Below are positions 15,785-24,302 of a DNA stretch of 56,125 nucleotides, piece after piece. The stretch covers positions 1 to 56,125 of the forward strand of contig NZ_PJIL01000024.1 in the NCBI RefSeq assembly GCF_002929335.1, given 5' to 3'. The notes under the pieces are model-generated. The model was not told where the DNA came from. It searched no databases and worked only from the letters and a program-made list of their open reading frames with translations. Each line of letters starts with the position of its first letter. The first letter of the stretch is position 1. The DNA comes from Arthrobacter sp. Y81 (lineage in GTDB: Bacteria; Actinomycetota; Actinomycetes; Actinomycetales; Micrococcaceae). The position numbers were made by a program, and so were the translations under genes.

Positions 15785-17437
15785 ATGAGCACATCGGCCC
15801 ATGTGGACACATTTACGCGGGACCACCTACCGCCGGCAACGACATGGCCGGCGCTCGAGTTCACCCTGCCGGAACTTCAGTACCCCGAACAGCTGAATGC
15901 AGCGGCGGTACTGATCGATGACACCGTTGCCCGCCACGGTGCCGACCGGCCAGCGCTCCGAACGCCCGACGGCGAGGTCTGGACGTACGGCGACCTGCAG
16001 CTTCGGGCCAACCAAGCGGCCCAGGTGCTCACCGAGGACTTCGGCGTAGTTCCGGGCAACCGCGTGATGCTGCGCGGACCCAACAACCCCTGGATTGTCG
16101 CAGCCTGGCTGGGCGTGCTCAAAGCAGGTGCCGTCGTCGTCACCACCATGCCGATGCTGCGGGCCGCCGAGATCCAGACCCTGATCCGGCTGACCAAGCC
16201 TGTCGTGGCGCTCTCCGACCACCGCTTCATTGACGACATGGCCGCCGCTGCGGGGGCTGGCGTAGCCGTCATCGCCTATGGCGGCACCGGTATCGGCGAT
16301 TTCGCCGCCCGCTGCGCCGAAAAGAGCGGAAAATTCACCACCATTGAAACGGCAGCAGACGACGTCGCGATACTGGGCCCCACCTCCGGCACCACCGGTA
16401 CCCCCAAGATCACCATGCATTTCCATCGGGACATCCTGGCCATCGCCGACACCTTTGCCCGCCACATCCTCCAGCCCACCGCCGAGGACGTCTTCGCGGG
16501 CTCGCCGCCGGTCGCATTCACCTTCGGACTCGGCGGCCTGGTCATCTTTCCCCTCCGCTTTGGGGCCTCCGCGCTGCTGACTGAGCGCGCCACGCCCGTC
16601 GAACTGGCAGAGAACGCGGCTGCGGCCGGTGCATCAATCCTCTTCACGGCACCCACTGCCTACAGGGCCATCCTCAAGGCCGGGCGCGGTGACCTGCTCA
16701 GCCGGCTGAGGGTCGCAGTCTCGGCGGGCGAGCATCTGCCCAGGGAAACATGGCAGGCTGTCTACGACGCCACCGGGGTCCGGTTGGTCAACGGCATCGG
16801 AGCCACGGAAATGCTCCATGTGTTCATCTCGGCTACCGGCGATGACAGCCGGCCCGGCGCAACGGGCAAGGCCGTCCCCGGGTTCCGGGCGACCATCCTG
16901 GACGAGGACGGCTCCGAATTGGGTCCGAACGAGCCCGGCAGGCTTGCTGTCCTGGGACCCACCGGCTGCCGCTACCTCGATGACGAGCGCCAATCACGGT
17001 ACGTCTCCCACGGTTGGAACATCACCGGCGACACCTTCGTCAGGGACGAGGACGGCTACTTCGTCTACCAGTCCCGCTCCGATGACATGATCGTCTCCTC
17101 CGGCTACAACATCGGCGCCCCGGAAGTGGAGGCGGCCATCAATCAGCACCCCGACGTCATGGAGAGTGCCGTCGTCGGGCGGCCCGACCCGGAACGCGGA
17201 ACCGTGGTCTGTGCCTTCATCGTCCTTCGCGACGGCGTCGACGGCGACGAGGCGAAGCGCAAGGAAATCCAGGACTTCGTCAAGCGCACGATCGCCCCGT
17301 ACAAGTATCCGCGCGATGTCCGGTTCGTTGCTGAACTGCCGCGCAACCCCAGCGGGAAGCTGCAGCACTTCAAGCTGCGGCAAATCCTCGAAAACAACAA
17401 CGACCAACTGGCCCACGCGGCCGCACCCCAAGCCTAG
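15785..17437 (+). CDS. Aryl-CoA ligase (2-aminobenzoate/benzoate-CoA ligase type)
   Basis: A 550-residue ANL-superfamily adenylate-forming ligase. The P-loop TSGTTGTPK is at about residue 200, INGIGATEML-like core A5 (here VNGIGATEML) near 340, GDTFVRDEDGYFVYQSRSDD near 415-432, and the C-terminal lysine in NPSGKLQ near residue 522. It belongs to the benzoate-CoA ligase subgroup that includes 2-aminobenzoate-CoA ligase. GAAGGAG lies 6 bases before the ATG at 15785. The 2-aminobenzoyl-CoA oxygenase-like gene follows by 13 bp, which makes anthranilate the favoured substrate. Confidence 0.85.
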   Translation: MSTSAHVDTFTRDHLPPATTWPALEFTLPELQYPEQLNAAAVLIDDTVARHGADRPALRTPDGEVWTYGDLQLRANQAAQVLTEDFGVVPGNRVMLRGPNNPWIVAAWLGVLKAGAVVVTTMPMLRAAEIQTLIRLTKPVVALSDHRFIDDMAAAAGAGVAVIAYGGTGIGDFAARCAEKSGKFTTIETAADDVAILGPTSGTTGTPKITMHFHRDILAIADTFARHILQPTAEDVFAGSPPVAFTFGLGGLVIFPLRFGASALLTERATPVELAENAAAAGASILFTAPTAYRAILKAGRGDLLSRLRVAVSAGEHLPRETWQAVYDATGVRLVNGIGATEMLHVFISATGDDSRPGATGKAVPGFRATILDEDGSELGPNEPGRLAVLGPTGCRYLDDERQSRYVSHGWNITGDTFVRDEDGYFVYQSRSDDMIVSSGYNIGAPEVEAAINQHPDVMESAVVGRPDPERGTVVCAFIVLRDGVDGDEAKRKEIQDFVKRTIAPYKYPRDVRFVAELPRNPSGKLQHFKLRQILENNNDQLAHAAAPQA

Positions 17438-17450
17438 AAGGGACCGATCC

Positions 17451-19847
17451 ATGAAGATCGCAATCGTCGGAGGCGGCCCCGGTGGCCTGTACTTCGCAGC
17501 ACTGATGAAGCAGCTCGACCCGTCACACGACATCACCCTCTGGGAACGCAACGCCGCCACGGACACGTTTGGTTTCGGCGTCGTATTCTCCGATGAAACG
17601 CTTGGCGGCATCGGCAACGCCGATCCCGTGGTTGCCGAATACATGAGCCGCCGCTTTGCCCGCTGGTCGGACATCGACATCCACTTCCGCGGAGAGACCG
17701 TGACCGTGGGCGGCCAGGGGTTCGCTGCCATGAGCCGCAAGGAACTGCTGGAACTGCTGCAGCGCCGCTGCATCGAACTCGGAGTCGACGTGCGTTTCAG
17801 CACCATGGCCCCAGCCATCGAGGAACTCGAAGCCGGCTACGATCTGGTGCTCGCCGCGGATGGCGTCAACTCGCAGATCCGGGCCAAGTACGCCGGCTCG
17901 TTCCGGCCAGATCTGGACCCTCGCACCAACAAGTTCATGTGGCTCGGGACGGACCAGGTGTTCGAGGCCTTCAAGTTCTTCGTGAAGGAAACCGAGTGGG
18001 GCGTCATGCAGATCCACGGCTACCCGTACTCGGATGAGGGCTCCACGTTCATCGTGGAAATGCACGAGGACGTCTGGCACGCGGCGGGCTTCGACGAGAC
18101 CGCCAACGAGGTGTTCCCCCCGGGGGTCTCGGACGAAAAGGCGATCGCCAAGATCCGCGGGATTTTCGCCGAGGAGCTGGACGGCTACGAGGTGCTGTCC
18201 AACAACTCCAAGTGGATCAACTTCACCACTGTTCGCAACGAGAGCTGGCGCCACAACAATGTTGTGTTGCTCGGCGACGCTGCCCACACCGCCCACTTCT
18301 CCATCGGTTCCGGCACCAAGCTCGCCATGGAAGACTCGTTGGCCCTGGCCGCGTGCCTGCACGAGCACCCGGATGTTGAATCTGCGCTGGTTGCGTACGA
18401 GGCCGAGCGCCGTCCCGTGGTCGCTTCCACGCAGCGTGCAGCGCAGGCATCGCTTGAGTGGTTCGAGCGCATCGGCCAGTACAAGGACCAGGACCCCACG
18501 CAGTTCGCGTTCAACCTGCTCACCCGCAGTCGCCGCATCACGCAGGAAAACCTGCGCCTCCGCGACCCCGAGTTCGCCGACGCCGTGGACCGCGACTTCG
18601 CCGAATCCCAGGGCCTCGCCGAGGTTGCACCGGCCATGTTCCAGCCGTACCGCATCGGCGGGCTGGAGCTGAAGAACCGCATCGTGGTCTCTCCGATGGA
18701 CATGTACTCAGCCGTGGACGGCATCCCCGGCGACTTCCACAAGGTCCACCTCGGATCCAAGGCACTCGGCGGCGCCGGCCTGGTCATGACCGAAATGGTC
18801 TGTGTTTCTGAAGCCGGCCGCATCACCCCCGGCTGCAGCGGGCTCTACACGGACGGCCAGCGCGATAGCTGGCAGGAAATCGTGGACTTCGTTCACAGCC
18901 GTTCAACCGCCAAGATCGGCGCCCAACTGGGCCACTCGGGCCGCAAGGGCTCCACCAAGCTCATGTGGGAAGGCATGGACCAGCCACTCGAGTCCGGCAA
19001 CTGGTCCACGGTGGGCCCGTCGGCTCTGCCGTACGGTCCTGACAACCAGACTCCCGCCGAGCTGGACCGGGCAGGCATGGACGCCATCAAGGCGGAGTTC
19101 GTCGCCTCGACCCTCCGCGCCGGGCATGCAGGTTTCGACCTCCTCGAAATTCACGCCGCCCACGGCTACCTGCTGTCCTCCTTCCTTTCGCCTGTCTCCA
19201 ACAAGCGGACCGACGAATACGGCGGCAGCTTGGAGAACCGGCTGCGGTTCCCGCTGGAAGTATTCGACGCCGTTCGCGCGGCGTGGCCTGCCAGCAAGCC
19301 TGTGACGGTACGCATCTCCGCTACCGATTGGATCGAAGGAGGCAACACCTCCGACGATTCGGTCGAAATTGCCCGCGCCTTCGTCGCCCACGGTGCTGCA
19401 GGCCTGGACATCTCCACTGGCCAAGTTGCCAAAGAGGAAAAGCCGGCCTTCGGCCGCAGCTACCAGACGCCGTTTGCCGACCGCATCCGCCAGGAAGTTG
19501 CCGCTCCGGCGGGCGTGGCCGTGATCGCCGTTGGTGCCATTTCCACGTACGACGACGTCAATTCCGTCCTGCTTGCGGGCCGGGCCGACCTCGTGGCACT
19601 GGGCCGTACGCACCTGTACGACCCGCAGTGGACACTGCACGCAGCCGCCGAACAGGAATACCACGGCCCCGGTGCCCAGTGGATTCCCCAGTTCAGGGCG
19701 GGTCGCCGCAAGCCGCCGAGCTCCCGCACCGACGCTGTCCGCCCGCGTCTTTCCCTCCTGCGAGAACCGGACGCCGAGGCAACACCGGCGCACCTGCGCT
19801 GGACGCCCGACACGTTGGCGAAGGAATCCTCCCTGCTACCGCAGTAG
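17451..19847 (+). CDS. Two-domain 2-aminobenzoyl-CoA monooxygenase/reductase-like protein
   Basis: A 798-residue fusion. Residues 1 to about 390 form a class A FAD monooxygenase (GGGPGG at 7-12, LLGDAAHTAHFSIGSG near 270). From about residue 396 an Old Yellow Enzyme-type FMN domain begins (MFQPYRIGGLELKNRIVVSP, then IHAAHGYLLSSFLSP near 565 and TDEYGGSLENRLRF). This architecture matches anthraniloyl-CoA monooxygenase/reductase, which hydroxylates and can dearomatise 2-aminobenzoyl-CoA, and the N-half matches salicylyl-CoA 5-hydroxylases. The adjoining aryl-CoA ligase supports the assignment. Whether the reductase half acts in vivo here is uncertain, because no beta-oxidation genes follow. Confidence 0.85.
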   Translation: MKIAIVGGGPGGLYFAALMKQLDPSHDITLWERNAATDTFGFGVVFSDETLGGIGNADPVVAEYMSRRFARWSDIDIHFRGETVTVGGQGFAAMSRKELLELLQRRCIELGVDVRFSTMAPAIEELEAGYDLVLAADGVNSQIRAKYAGSFRPDLDPRTNKFMWLGTDQVFEAFKFFVKETEWGVMQIHGYPYSDEGSTFIVEMHEDVWHAAGFDETANEVFPPGVSDEKAIAKIRGIFAEELDGYEVLSNNSKWINFTTVRNESWRHNNVVLLGDAAHTAHFSIGSGTKLAMEDSLALAACLHEHPDVESALVAYEAERRPVVASTQRAAQASLEWFERIGQYKDQDPTQFAFNLLTRSRRITQENLRLRDPEFADAVDRDFAESQGLAEVAPAMFQPYRIGGLELKNRIVVSPMDMYSAVDGIPGDFHKVHLGSKALGGAGLVMTEMVCVSEAGRITPGCSGLYTDGQRDSWQEIVDFVHSRSTAKIGAQLGHSGRKGSTKLMWEGMDQPLESGNWSTVGPSALPYGPDNQTPAELDRAGMDAIKAEFVASTLRAGHAGFDLLEIHAAHGYLLSSFLSPVSNKRTDEYGGSLENRLRFPLEVFDAVRAAWPASKPVTVRISATDWIEGGNTSDDSVEIARAFVAHGAAGLDISTGQVAKEEKPAFGRSYQTPFADRIRQEVAAPAGVAVIAVGAISTYDDVNSVLLAGRADLVALGRTHLYDPQWTLHAAAEQEYHGPGAQWIPQFRAGRRKPPSSRTDAVRPRLSLLREPDAEATPAHLRWTPDTLAKESSLLPQ

Positions 19848-19860
19848 GTAGCACGCCAAA

Positions 19861-19902
19861 GTCCTGTGGGTCTGCCCCGGTGAAGGGTCAGGCCCACAGG
19901 AC
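19861..19902 (+). terminator. Stem-loop terminator after the lower operon
   Basis: The perfect 10-bp arms GTCCTGTGGG and CCCACAGGAC enclose a 22-base loop, 13 bp after the monooxygenase/reductase stop. It marks the 3' end of the aromatic cluster. Confidence 0.65.
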
Positions 19903-19949
19903 TGTGAGGTGGGACCGGGAATTCCCTAGAAACTGCATGAGGAGAAGAA

Positions 19950-20249
19950 GTGAATCGCATTGGCATCGTGGCCGAGTTGGGCCAGGAGACAAGGGTGGCG
20001 GCGACGCCTGTCACCGTGGGGAAGTTGTTGGAGTTGGGCTACGAGGTTGTGGTCGAGAAGGGTGCGGGGGAGGCCGCGTCGTTCCGCGACGACGCCTACG
20101 AGGCCGCGGGTGCGCTGATTGTGGGTGCCGACGAGGCGTGGGGTAGTGACGTGGTGCTGAGGGTTAATCCGCCCACTGAGGAGGAGATCGGACGCTTGGC
20201 CGACGGCGCCACGCTGATCGGGTCGCTGAGCCCGGCTCAGGTCCTTTGA
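19950..20249 (+). pseudogene. pntA: Truncated NAD(P) transhydrogenase alpha subunit (pntA 5' stub)
   Basis: A 99-residue frame from a GTG preceded by AGGAGAAG. It matches only the N-terminus of PntA/alanine dehydrogenase-type proteins (RIGIVAELGQETRVAATPVT, then VVVEKGAGEAASF and LRVNPP). Normal PntA is several times longer and carries the NAD-binding domain and membrane segments; here the frame stops right after GSLSPAQ and meets pntB. The rest of the gene is missing, so this is a deletion remnant. It cannot provide the dI domain function. Confidence 0.75.
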
Positions 20250-21646
20250 CCGCCGATTCCATCGCGGGGGCGGCCTACATCGTCGCGGCCCTGCTGTTCA
20301 TCCTCAGCCTTGCCGGGCTGAGCAAGCACGAGAGGGCCCGGGCCGGGGTCATTTACGGGATCGCCGGGATGGTGATCGCGCTGGCGGCCACCATCTGGCT
20401 GACCCTCCAAGGTGCCTGGGGCACCGGGCACGGCCTGACCGGACTGGTCCTGCTCGTGGCCGCGGTGATCGTGGGCGGGGCCATCGGGCTCTGGCGCGCC
20501 CGCGTGGTGGAAATGACGGGCATGCCCGAACTCATCGCCCTGCTGCACAGCTTCGTTGGCCTCGCCGCCGTCCTCGTCGGCTGGAACGGCCACCTCGAAG
20601 CCCCCGCCCTGTCCCCGGACCTGATGGCTGTCCATCATGCCGAGGTGTTCATCGGCGTCTTCATCGGCGCGGTGACCTTCACCGGCTCCATCGTGGCGTT
20701 TCTGAAACTCTCGGCCCGGATGAAGTCCTCACCCCTGATGCTGCCGGGGAAGAACGCGATCAACCTCGGCGCCCTCGCCGCGTTCGTCGCCCTGACCGTC
20801 TGGTACGTCAATGACTCCCAGCTGTGGCTGCTGATCGTTGTCACCGTCCTGGCCCTGGGGCTGGGCTGGCACCTGGTCGCCTCCATCGGCGGCGGGGACA
20901 TGCCGGTAGTTGTCTCCATGCTCAACAGCTACTCCGGCTGGGCCGCCGCCGCAGCGGGCTTCCTCCTGAACAATGACCTGCTCATCATCACCGGCGCACT
21001 GGTCGGCTCCTCGGGTGCCTACCTGTCCTACATCATGTGCAAGGCCATGAACCGGTCCTTCATCTCCGTGATCGCCGGCGGCTTCGGCATCACCGCCCCC
21101 GCCGCAGCCGACGTTGACCATGGTGGGCACCGCGAAATCACCGCCCAGGCAACCGCCGAGATGCTGACCAACGCCTCCAGCGTTGTCATCACCCCCGGCT
21201 ACGGCATGGCCGTCGCCCAGGCCCAGTACCCCGTCGCCGAACTCGCCCACCAGCTCCGCGAACGCGGCGTGAACGTCCGGTTCGGCATCCACCCCGTTGC
21301 CGGGCGCCTGCCAGGGCACATGAACGTGCTCCTCGCCGAAGCCAAAGTTCCCTACGACATCGTCCTCGAGATGGACGAAATCAACGAAGACCTCGGCGGG
21401 ACCTCCGTCGTCCTCGTGATCGGGGCCAACGACACCGTCAACCCCGCCTCGGCCGAAGACCCGTCCAGCCCCATCGCTGGCATGCCCGTAATAAGGGTCT
21501 GGGAAGCCGAGAACGTCGTGGTGTTCAAACGCTCCATGGCCGCCGGCTACGCCGGCGTACAGAACCCCCTGTTCTTCCGCGACAACTCCCAAATGCTCTT
21601 CGGCGACGCCAAACAACACGTCGAGGACATCCTCCGCGCGTTCTGA
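20246..21646 (+). CDS. pntB: NAD(P) transhydrogenase beta subunit
   Basis: A 466-residue PntB of normal length. About eight or nine membrane segments cover residues 5-265, and the NADP(H)-binding dIII domain follows from about 290 (VITPGYGMAVAQAQYPVAEL, RFGIHPVAGRLPGHMNVLLAEA, GANDTVNPAS). The TTG start at 20246 overlaps the TGA of the pntA stub. PntB drives proton-coupled hydride transfer from NADH to NADP only with PntA. In this window its partner is truncated, so activity needs an alpha subunit encoded elsewhere. The native start may have been lost with the deletion. Confidence 0.88.
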   Translation: MTADSIAGAAYIVAALLFILSLAGLSKHERARAGVIYGIAGMVIALAATIWLTLQGAWGTGHGLTGLVLLVAAVIVGGAIGLWRARVVEMTGMPELIALLHSFVGLAAVLVGWNGHLEAPALSPDLMAVHHAEVFIGVFIGAVTFTGSIVAFLKLSARMKSSPLMLPGKNAINLGALAAFVALTVWYVNDSQLWLLIVVTVLALGLGWHLVASIGGGDMPVVVSMLNSYSGWAAAAAGFLLNNDLLIITGALVGSSGAYLSYIMCKAMNRSFISVIAGGFGITAPAAADVDHGGHREITAQATAEMLTNASSVVITPGYGMAVAQAQYPVAELAHQLRERGVNVRFGIHPVAGRLPGHMNVLLAEAKVPYDIVLEMDEINEDLGGTSVVLVIGANDTVNPASAEDPSSPIAGMPVIRVWEAENVVVFKRSMAAGYAGVQNPLFFRDNSQMLFGDAKQHVEDILRAF

Positions 21647-21652
21647 GTGAAG

Positions 21653-21703
21653 GCCTCCTGATGTTTTGTTTCGGTCAGTTTGGTCAGGGACGCATCAGGA
21701 GGC
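21653..21703 (+). terminator. Inverted repeat after pntB
   Basis: The 11-bp perfect arms GCCTCCTGATG and CATCAGGAGGC, separated by 29 bases, lie just after the pntB stop. They fit a terminator-like stem-loop with a long loop. Confidence 0.45.
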
Positions 21704-22077
21704 GCCTTCCCCGCCGGAGACACGGTCGTTCTCCTCATCTCTGCGAAAAGGCCGACGGAAGAAGCCAAGGCTTACCGGCCTGCCGTTGGGTACGTCAAAC
21801 ACTGCAACTCCATCACCAAGTAACACCTGATCCGTCCGCACCAGTCTCGCGCGGCCTGGCCGCAGTCTCTTCCTCGTCACAGCAAAGAAGCGCTGGCGAG
21901 GAGCCCAAGCTCCTCGCCTTGGTGCGGTCCCATCCCCCACTGAACTTCTTTCCCCTCCCATGAACAATCCTTCAGGATGCGCCAATCGTGAGAACGGCCA
22001 GCCTGAATCCCGGCTTCCCAACCATCCAGCAAAATTAGCGCGCAGCTACAGCAGCGTCACTACGAAGGGCTATTGCG
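21704..22077. other. Intergenic region without a convincing gene
   Basis: About 370 bp between pntB and the adenylate kinase gene. Short open frames on both strands have no recognisable motif or ribosome binding site. The adenylate kinase promoter should lie in the last ~100 bp. Confidence 0.5.
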
Positions 22078-22656
22078 ATGACCAGAATGTTGATTATCGG
22101 ACCTCCGGGTTCCGGCAAGGGTACGCAGGCGGAACGCATCTCGGAGCGCCTCGGCGTAATTGCGATCTCCACCGGCGACATCTTCCGCGCGAACGTCAAG
22201 GGTGAAACGCTGCTCGGGGTTGAAGCGAAGAAGTACATGGACGCGGGGGACTTTGTTCCTGACAGCGTGACGAACAAGATGGTCCGCGACCGCCTCGGCG
22301 AGAGCGAAGTCGAGGACGGCTTCCTGCTGGACGGTTACCCCCGCACTACAGCGCAGGTAGATTACCTGGACGAGATTCTGGCCCACGGCGGCCAGCAGCT
22401 CGACGTGGTCCTGCAGCTGACCGCTGACGACGAGGAACTCGTTGGACGTCTGCTGGGCCGTGCAAAGGAGACCGGCCGCAGCGACGACAACGAGGCCGTC
22501 ATCCGCCATCGGCTAAACCTGTACCACGAGCAGACCGAGGCCGTGGTGGCTAAGTACGCCGAGCGCGGGATCCTGACCCAGGTGGACGGCGTCGGCGGCA
22601 TCGACGAGGTCACCGACCATGTCATGCAGGCCATCAAAGTGTTCCAGACCGCCTGA
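22078..22656 (+). CDS. adk: Adenylate kinase (short-LID type)
   Basis: A 192-residue kinase that interconverts AMP + ATP and 2 ADP. The P-loop is GPPGSGKGTQ (about residues 8-17). STGDIFRANV marks the AMP site, and DGYPRT (about 86-91) is the conserved substrate-binding segment. The LID is short, as in actinobacterial enzymes. Actinobacterial adk usually follows secY in the ribosomal operon; here it stands alone among accessory genes, so it is probably an extra copy. The ATG at 22078 has only a weak Shine-Dalgarno sequence (AAGGGC) upstream. Confidence 0.92.
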   Translation: MTRMLIIGPPGSGKGTQAERISERLGVIAISTGDIFRANVKGETLLGVEAKKYMDAGDFVPDSVTNKMVRDRLGESEVEDGFLLDGYPRTTAQVDYLDEILAHGGQQLDVVLQLTADDEELVGRLLGRAKETGRSDDNEAVIRHRLNLYHEQTEAVVAKYAERGILTQVDGVGGIDEVTDHVMQAIKVFQTA

Positions 22657-22839
22657 ACAAGGAAGATGCTGCTTCGAGGCTTATAAAAGGTTTGGGCGCC
22701 GATGCCGTGTTGCAAGGTTCGGCTCGAGCCACGGCCTTTGGAACTCAGACTCGATGCTTGCCCGCGAGGACTTCCCTATCGGGTCTGCACTCTGGCAATA
22801 ACGTCGGGCTACAACGAGGTGCACTGACACCCGGGGCGA

Positions 22840-23253
22840 TCATGGTATCCCAACGGCCTGAGCCGCACATGGCAGGCTATCCGGCGAGGACTGTGCTCGA
22901 ACTCCCTGCGGTATCGCTCGTTGGCCTGAACCGTGCTCGGCTCCAATGCCGAAGTAGTGACGGAAGGTGTAAATCGTAGGCTGCCAGGCCCGCGGATCAA
23001 CGTGGTTGGTCCCGGGAGAAACGATGCCGGGTAAAGCGTGAACCATCAGAACTTCAGCCTCGACCATGTATTGGTAGTGCATCCGGGTGACCTCGGAAAG
23101 GGCGAGGGAGGTCGGAACCCCCTGGGCGGTCAGGATCAGGCGGGGTTGGCCCTGGGAAGTGGAGGCGAACTGGCCCCCAACGGGGACGCCTTCGGGCTGT
23201 CGTGAATTGGTCAGGCCCTGCTGTGTGCGGCCCGAGCGTGCGCCGAGCTCCAA
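22840..23253 (-). CDS. Hypothetical protein with a RQPEGVPVGGQFA segment
   Basis: A 137-residue frame downstream of two XRE regulator genes on the same strand. Its N-terminal part contains NSRQPEGVPVGGQFAST. In my recollection similar segments open many hypothetical proteins on actinobacterial mobile elements. The rest shows no domain and the C-terminal third may be spurious. The start at 23253 is the longest option. I do not recognise a function; the context suggests mobile-element cargo. Confidence 0.45.
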   Translation of the reverse strand: MELGARSGRTQQGLTNSRQPEGVPVGGQFASTSQGQPRLILTAQGVPTSLALSEVTRMHYQYMVEAEVLMVHALPGIVSPGTNHVDPRAWQPTIYTFRHYFGIGAEHGSGQRAIPQGVRAQSSPDSLPCAAQAVGIP

Positions 23254-23261
23254 GCTACGAG

Positions 23262-23516
23262 CTACTGGGCGTTGTTGCCGTCAAGGCGCCGCTGTGCACG
23301 GTCCATCACTTCAACTATGGACAGTCCTAGTGAGCGGGCGATCTCGGCGAAGACAGGAAGCGGAATGTCGCGGACCCCGGACAAGTAGCGGTGCAGCGTG
23401 CTGGTCGGCATGCCGACGGCTGCAGCCAGATCAGACTGCCTCCAGTCTTTGGCGGCCATTTCTGCCTTGATCTGGACTGCTATGGCCGATTGAGCGTCTT
23501 TTCCGAAGTTTCCCAC
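23262..23516 (-). CDS. XRE-family helix-turn-helix protein
   Basis: An 84-residue single-domain DNA-binding protein. The helix-turn-helix is clear: WRQSDLAAAVGMPTSTLHRYLSG (about residues 25-47), followed by VRDIPLPVFAEIARSLGLS. It lies 9 bp downstream of a second, similar XRE gene with which it forms an operon. Such pairs are common as immunity or control proteins of phages and integrative elements. The target is unknown. Confidence 0.75.
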   Translation of the reverse strand: MGNFGKDAQSAIAVQIKAEMAAKDWRQSDLAAAVGMPTSTLHRYLSGVRDIPLPVFAEIARSLGLSIVEVMDRAQRRLDGNNAQ

Positions 23517-23525
23517 TGAGGAAGG

Positions 23526-23801
23526 TTATCCGTTCCCCGTCGAAGCGTCCTGCTCAGCAAGTTCAGCGACGGGGTCGCTTGCCCGCTCCAACAGGACTGA
23601 AGGGGCAACAGAGAGGACTTCTGCAAATTTGAAGAGGGTCGGCATTGGGATGCTGCGGTGCCCCTTGGTGTAGTGGTTCAGGGTCGAGCGGGTAATGCCC
23701 GCCTTTTCGGCGAGGTCCTTCTGGGTCATCCCGCGCTCAGTAAGTTCGACCCTGATCTGCATTGCGAGGGATTCTTCCAATTGTTCAGCGTGAGTGGCCA
23801 T
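23526..23801 (-). CDS. XRE-family helix-turn-helix protein
   Basis: A 91-residue XRE protein if started at the ATG at 23801 (MATHAEQLEE). A longer frame from 23864 is possible but adds an unlikely Cys/Arg-rich leader. The helix-turn-helix is MTQKDLAEKAGITRSTLNHYTKG (about residues 25-47), followed by HRSIPMPTLFKFAEVL. It shares layout and the RSIP/RDIP turn with its downstream neighbour, so the two are probably diverged duplicates. Confidence 0.75.
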   Translation of the reverse strand: MATHAEQLEESLAMQIRVELTERGMTQKDLAEKAGITRSTLNHYTKGHRSIPMPTLFKFAEVLSVAPSVLLERASDPVAELAEQDASTGNG

Positions 23802-24302
23802 GCGACCAACCTTAGGTCCCGTGTCGCCCGCGGCTCTGGTCATACAGCTTCTTCGAGCGGCCATGTTTCCGGCTGTGCAGCAAGCCGGGGTGGCGGCACG
23901 GGACGCAATGACGGCGTTCAGGACCGCCTCGATGTCGACGCTGAGAGTCGATGGCCTGAGGGTGACGCCGTCGAGTGCGCCCAGCTCGTGGGGGTCGCAA
24001 TCTTCGATCTATGCCAGGAGGGAGCCGGCCCACTCTGTGTGCGGCGGCGGCCGGCGGATGGTCAACAGGCCGCCGCTGCCGGTCAGCGGCACCGGGTCGC
24101 GTGGGCCATTTTTCCCTAGGAGAAGTGGCAGTCCCGTTCAACGACACGGTACAGCGCGGCGCCGACGATTGCTGGGGTGTCCCCGGCCCGGGTCGCTTGC
24201 TTCACCCTCTCGACACCTGCCGTTGTCTGTCTTGCCATCCCGGGCGCCTAAGTTTGATCGGGCCCGGCCACCGGGCTCCACTATCACGCACCTGGAGCAG
24301 AC
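23802..24302. other. Gap without a convincing gene
   Basis: About 500 bp between the divergent XRE operon and the secreted DUF6454 gene. Open frames are present on both strands because of high GC, but none has a recognisable motif. Promoters for both flanking genes should lie here. Confidence 0.4.
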
